Positions 60,920 to 64,000 of a stretch of DNA of 64,000 nt are shown piece by piece (position 1 is the stretch's first letter; each line of letters opens with the position of its first letter). The position numbers and the translations under genes were made by a program. Under the pieces are notes generated by a model that saw nothing but the letters and a program-made list of their open reading frames with translations, searched no databases and was not told the DNA's origin. This DNA comes from Fibrobacter sp. UWB10 (GTDB lineage: Bacteria; Fibrobacterota; Fibrobacteria; Fibrobacterales; Fibrobacteraceae), in contig NZ_FXUE01000001.1 in assembly GCF_900182935.1 (NCBI RefSeq), positions 1,022,137 to 1,086,136 of the forward strand. The letters run 5' to 3'.

Positions 60920-62103
60920 TTTTCCTCCCAAATGCTTTCAATCATGTCACGCACGAATTCTCTTTCTTCTTCGTTCAGTTCACGCTTGGTCATGTCGCTA
61001 AAGAATTCCCCGAACAATTCCATCGGTGTTTTCTGTTCCGCCTTGCCTTCACCAACCACAATCTTTTGATTGCGAGTACGCTCGTTGTCGTAATCGAGCA
61101 TCATCAAGTTCGGATATATGCCGCGCAGCTTTAAGGCGGCATCAGGCACGTCGTTTTCGTCGGTGAGCTTTACGTAAACGTAATCGTCGAGCTTAAATCC
61201 ATCGGCCAGTTGCTTTCGCTGGAATTCCGGCGAAACAAGCTCCGCGAAAGTCCCGCGGATTTCACGCACATCATGTTCCGGCGTCAAGGGAATCTCGCGC
61301 ACATGGATATTGGCAAGCCCGATTTCCGCCTTCACGCCTAGCTCGATAACCGTTAAAGACTTCTTGTGGCTAGCCTCTGACAAGGAATACTTGAGAGGCG
61401 TTCCGCTGTAACGCACACGAGCCATTCCGGCTTCGTCTTTCGCTACATTCTGCGGCTTATGGATATGCCCAAGCGCCACGTAATCAAAGCCCTCGAAAAC
61501 CGAGGCATCTACATTGTCGAGGCCGCCCACGTTTTCTTCGGAATCACTTCGTTCGGCACCCGTCACAAACTGGTGTGCCAAAAGCACATTGCGGCGGCCA
61601 GCAGTCAATTTCATCTGCGCAATCGCCATACGCATGGCAGAGGTATAATCCGTTACCTGAGCACGGTCCTCATCGCTTTCAAGGCAGGCACGCACCGTCG
61701 CAGGGCGCACAAAAGGAAGCATCCATACATCCACCTCGCCCGACTCATCTTTGAGCGTTACAGGCGTAAATGCACCGCTATAAACCGGCGACATGTACAC
61801 ACCGCGATCGGCCATAAGACGCCCACCAAAGGCAATTCGCTCGGCAGAATCGTGATTCCCGCTCAGCACGAACACCTTCGTGCCCGTCTCGGAAAGTCGC
61901 ACCAGAAAATCGTCCAACACGGCGACCGCCTCGGCCGAGGGCACCGACTTGTCATATACATCGCCCGCCACCAGGAAAGCATCCGGCTTTTCGCGCTTGA
62001 CCACATCCAAAATACTCGCGAGGATAAACCTCTGTTCGTCGAGCATCGAATGTTCGCAAACACTCTTGCCGATATGCAGGTCTGCCGTATGGATAAACTT
62101 CAC
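60916..62103 (-). CDS. sbcD: Nuclease SbcCD subunit D (Mre11-like exonuclease), GTG start
   Basis: 395 residues. Metallophosphoesterase motifs: FIHTADLHIGK, VAGDVYD, LSGNHDS, LLAHQF and ALGHIHKPQ supply the two-metal site. Start GTG 62103 with AGAGGT upstream. First gene of sbcDC; overlap with sbcC is ATGA. Confidence 0.96.
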   Translation of the reverse strand: MKFIHTADLHIGKSVCEHSMLDEQRFILASILDVVKREKPDAFLVAGDVYDKSVPSAEAVAVLDDFLVRLSETGTKVFVLSGNHDSAERIAFGGRLMADRGVYMSPVYSGAFTPVTLKDESGEVDVWMLPFVRPATVRACLESDEDRAQVTDYTSAMRMAIAQMKLTAGRRNVLLAHQFVTGAERSDSEENVGGLDNVDASVFEGFDYVALGHIHKPQNVAKDEAGMARVRYSGTPLKYSLSEASHKKSLTVIELGVKAEIGLANIHVREIPLTPEHDVREIRGTFAELVSPEFQRKQLADGFKLDDYVYVKLTDENDVPDAALKLRGIYPNLMMLDYDNERTRNQKIVVGEGKAEQKTPMELFGEFFSDMTKRELNEEEREFVRDMIESIWEEK

Positions 62104-62196
62104 TTTAAATACCTCTTAAACAGCTACATCTCTTATATCGTCACAATATAGATTTATGTATAGTACAAAAAATGACATTTTTCGATTTTCTCTCAT

Positions 62197-62226
62197 TTGC
62201 GAATAAACAAAAATTTCTATTATACT
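62197..62226 (+). promoter_or_regulatory. Promoter of the 62269 gene
   Basis: TTGCGA (62197..62202), 18-base spacer, TATACT (62221..62226); GAGGG then precedes the ATG. Confidence 0.5.
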
Positions 62227-62268
62227 CCTGTAAAACGCGTAATGTAAAAGATTTTATAAGAGGGCAAA

Positions 62269-63279
62269 ATGCAATTGGATACATCGAACATCCCCAGCTA
62301 TTACAGCCGCCTTGTCATGGCCAAGAACCAGGGACATTTTTCCATTGCACGCGCACTGCTGAACATTATCGAAAACGCACCCGCCCCCGATACCTCGACT
62401 GCGGCCGGCCTCAAGGCTCTTGAAAAGATCAATCAGGCCAAGGGACACGCCGACGCCGTGAATGCAGGCAACGACTCTACCGCCGTACCGCCCGCAGGCG
62501 AAGTCGAAGAATGGGCTGGATACGTAATGCAGACGCCGCCCGTGACCAAGCAGCTCGCACTCGCGCTCGCACAGTATTTTAGACAAGCTAATAGCTACGA
62601 TGCCTGCTACGAAATGTACCAGAAGGCAAACGAATTTGAAATCGGCGACACGACTGCTGCCGAAAGTGCCGCATTGCAGGAAACCGCAAATGGAACGCTC
62701 GCAAATCAGTTCGGACAGTCCTGTGAAAACGCAGGCGACTATGCCCGCGCCGCTGAATGGTACAAGAAGGCAAAGGCAGCCGGCTGCACCTGCGCAAACG
62801 AATCTCTGGAGCGCATGAACGCCCTCTATGGCATGGCACGCTATTACGCCCCCTGGATCAAGATTGCAACCGCTACGGGGCGCAAAGGGCTTGCAGAAGC
62901 CATTCAGAACATCGTGAAGTCCGACCCGAAGCTTTCTACCGCAATGGTCGAAGAAATAAATGTAGCAGAGTCGGCCGTGCCGCCCTGCTACGAAGAAATC
63001 GATTACTGGGAACAAGAATTCGAACGCTTTGCCAAGTTCAGTGACTGCGACAATGCAGCCTTCGCAGGCCTCTATGTCGCTATCGGAAACATCCTGGAAC
63101 GCGCACACATCTACAATCTGGCCCTGCGCTGGTACAAGAAAGCCGTCGTGAATCATCCGACGGCAAATCAAGACGCACACCGTATGCTTCCGCTCAAGAG
63201 CAAATCTGAACCCATGCGCGACGCAGAAGACATCTACGATGCACAGAGCCCGATTCCCTCTCTCTGGAAATCGAATTAA
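62269..63279 (+). CDS. Hypothetical protein with TPR/Sel1-like helical repeats
   Basis: 336 residues, no signal or membrane segment. Several helical-pair segments with the Sel1/TPR flavour: YFRQANSYDACYEMYQKANE, SCENAGDYARAAEWYKKAKA and RAHIYNLALRWYKKAVVNHP, each with A/G-x-Y-x-x-A-x-x-W/M-Y-x-K-A. Probably a protein-binding scaffold in the cytoplasm; function unknown. GAGGG precedes the ATG. It converges on a tiny membrane protein gene one base beyond its stop. Confidence 0.8.
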   Translation: MQLDTSNIPSYYSRLVMAKNQGHFSIARALLNIIENAPAPDTSTAAGLKALEKINQAKGHADAVNAGNDSTAVPPAGEVEEWAGYVMQTPPVTKQLALALAQYFRQANSYDACYEMYQKANEFEIGDTTAAESAALQETANGTLANQFGQSCENAGDYARAAEWYKKAKAAGCTCANESLERMNALYGMARYYAPWIKIATATGRKGLAEAIQNIVKSDPKLSTAMVEEINVAESAVPPCYEEIDYWEQEFERFAKFSDCDNAAFAGLYVAIGNILERAHIYNLALRWYKKAVVNHPTANQDAHRMLPLKSKSEPMRDAEDIYDAQSPIPSLWKSN

Positions 63280-63280
63280 G

Positions 63281-63388
63281 CTAGCTGCCTACAAACAGCA
63301 ACACAAGTGTCGATACTAAAATTAGGACGCCCCAAATAGTTTCAACAATAGGGCTCAGTTTCCTGATTTTGATTTCATTGTTTTCCAT
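63281..63388 (-). CDS. 35-residue single-span membrane protein
   Basis: Read from the minus strand: MENNEIKIRKLSPIVETIWG followed by the hydrophobic VLILVSTLVLLFVGS and a TAG stop. A charged N-terminus of about 14 residues precedes one membrane helix. GAGG stands six bases before the ATG at 63388, a good ribosome site. No family is recognised. The stop lies one base from the stop of the convergent 62269 gene. Too short for most gene finders. Confidence 0.65.
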   Translation of the reverse strand: MENNEIKIRKLSPIVETIWGVLILVSTLVLLFVGS

Positions 63389-63870
63389 AACACACCTCGC
63401 TTTGCAAAGGGCGCACCCTATTGCTTTGCCAACCATTTATTAAAGTACAATATGCACTAGACAAAAACCCATGCGATACAAAATTGCAATGGACATTTTG
63501 TCAAAGTTCCAACCTGGAATATTCCACTCTGTATTAATTTGTAAGTAAAAAGTATTCAGCAGCGATGCCGAATGATTTATAAGGGAGAAGGCTCTCCCTA
63601 CTTCCAGCCACAACTCGGCCCGCTCCGCACGCAAACAGGGATTCGGCCTGCGGCCTCTAATGTTTGCTTATCGGCCAGTCTCTCACCGGGTCTTCCATTA
63701 CCCTCTCGCCTAGGGCGGACAGCACTTAGCGACTTGTCGCTTAGTGCGCATGGCCACCAGGGTGGGGCCAAGCCCCTAAGACCCCGTACAATCCATGAAA
63801 AAACAACGGTGCAGGCACGAGAAGCAGACCCTGAAACGAGTTCAGCATGACGCGGGCGGGAAATTCGGTA
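63389..63870. other. Intergenic region next to the rRNA operon, with a GC-rich repeat-like block
   Basis: About 480 bases without a supported gene. From about 63591 to 63850 the composition changes to GC-rich with several short palindromes, including GGGGC-CAA-GCCCC (63765..63777) and a near-palindrome around 63724..63748 (CACTTAGCGACTTGTCGCTT). At 63826..63850 lies a REP-like element reading GTCATGCTGAACTCGTTTCA on the minus strand. Translations of this block give the familiar spurious RHAELVS peptide. Confidence 0.55.
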
Positions 63871-63912
63871 TAAAAACAAAAAGCCCCTTCCACTGTTTAC
63901 AGTGAAAGGGGC
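63871..63912 (-). terminator. Terminator of the rRNA operon
   Basis: Thirteen-base arms 63883..63895 and 63900..63912 (GCCCCTT/AAGGGGC with one C-A mismatch, CACTG/CAGTG) around TTTA; in the minus direction TTTTTGTTTTTA follows. It lies a few bases beyond the 5S 3' end. Confidence 0.92.
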
Positions 63913-63918
63913 GTGAAT

Positions 63919-64000
63919 CCAGCGGCGACCTACTCTCCCGGGCCCGTAGGCCAGGTACCATCGGCGATGAGGGGCTTGACTTCCGTGTTCGGAAAGGGAA
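63919..64000 (-). rRNA. rrf: 5S ribosomal RNA, 3' two thirds
   Basis: Minus-strand sequence contains CCGAACACGGAAGTCAAGCC, then CGCCGATGGTACC and GAGAGTAGGTCGCCGC, the conserved loops of bacterial 5S rRNA. The 5' third lies beyond the right edge. The rRNA operon therefore continues off the window in the same orientation, with 5S as its last gene. The exact 3' end is estimated. Confidence 0.95.

Noticed and set aside
63440..63634. 64-codon minus-strand frame near the right edge
   Set aside because: No ribosome site, and its first third lies in the repeat-like block; no recognisable features.
63572..63879. Two open frames of about 93 codons in the GC-rich block
   Set aside because: One encodes the RHAELVS peptide typical of translated REP elements; neither has a ribosome site.

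Overview
The window reads as a chromosomal segment of a Fibrobacter-type bacterium (Fibrobacteres, FCB group). The signs are a TIGR02147-type regulator (a family first defined in Fibrobacter succinogenes), many lipoproteins with Ser-rich linkers, three tandem GH45 endoglucanases, a pectate lyase with a C-terminal domain like type IX secretion sorting domains, and FCB-style gene order. Species is not assignable by eye. No phage, insertion sequence or CRISPR array was seen.

Layout. 1-510: start of a second tuf gene preceded by tRNA-Thr(UGU), tRNA-Tyr(GUA) and tRNA-Thr(GGU). 0.7-7.1 kb: lipoproteins, a hotdog thioesterase and the TIGR02147 regulator/lipoprotein pair. 7.2-13.4 kb: rarA, lemA-htpX, and lon followed by yggS. 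13.5-15.2 kb: secreted pectate lyase. 15.5-18.8 kb: tRNA-Leu, tig, clpP, clpX. 18.9-27.2 kb: surface polysaccharide cluster with two acyltransferases, a GT2, a flippase, a polymerase, a Wzz-like chain-length protein and a Wza-like export protein.

27.3-41.3 kb: one long minus-strand ribosomal run, tuf-rpsJ-rplC-rplD-rplW-rplB-rpsS-rplV-rpsC-rplP-rpmC-rpsQ-rplN-rplX-rplE-rpsN-rpsH-rplF-rplR-rpsE-rpmD-rplO-secY-infA-rpmJ-rpsM-rpsK-rpoA-rplQ. rpsD, adk and map are absent from their usual places. Many joints are one-base stop/start overlaps.

41.9-46.7 kb: three tandem GH45 lipoproteins, followed by an SGNH hydrolase and a membrane-anchored alpha/beta hydrolase. 49-56.6 kb: small regulator, CAP-domain lipoprotein, ABC-F ATPase, GroES-like protein, a degenerate lytic-transglycosylase-like protein, an M23-like protein, dnaN with a tiny membrane protein, and ttcA. 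56.6-63.4 kb: collagen-like/transglutaminase lipoprotein, sbcDC, a repeat-rich protein and an unlisted 35-residue membrane protein. The right edge enters an rRNA operon at its 5S gene.

The most interesting points are the GH45 triplet with a shared, apparently undescribed N-terminal module and a conserved leader hairpin; a group of first genes whose only upstream signal is a -10 hexamer 6-8 bases before the start codon, suggesting leaderless mRNAs; a 42-base divergent promoter; and an operator-like palindrome before the TIGR02147 gene.
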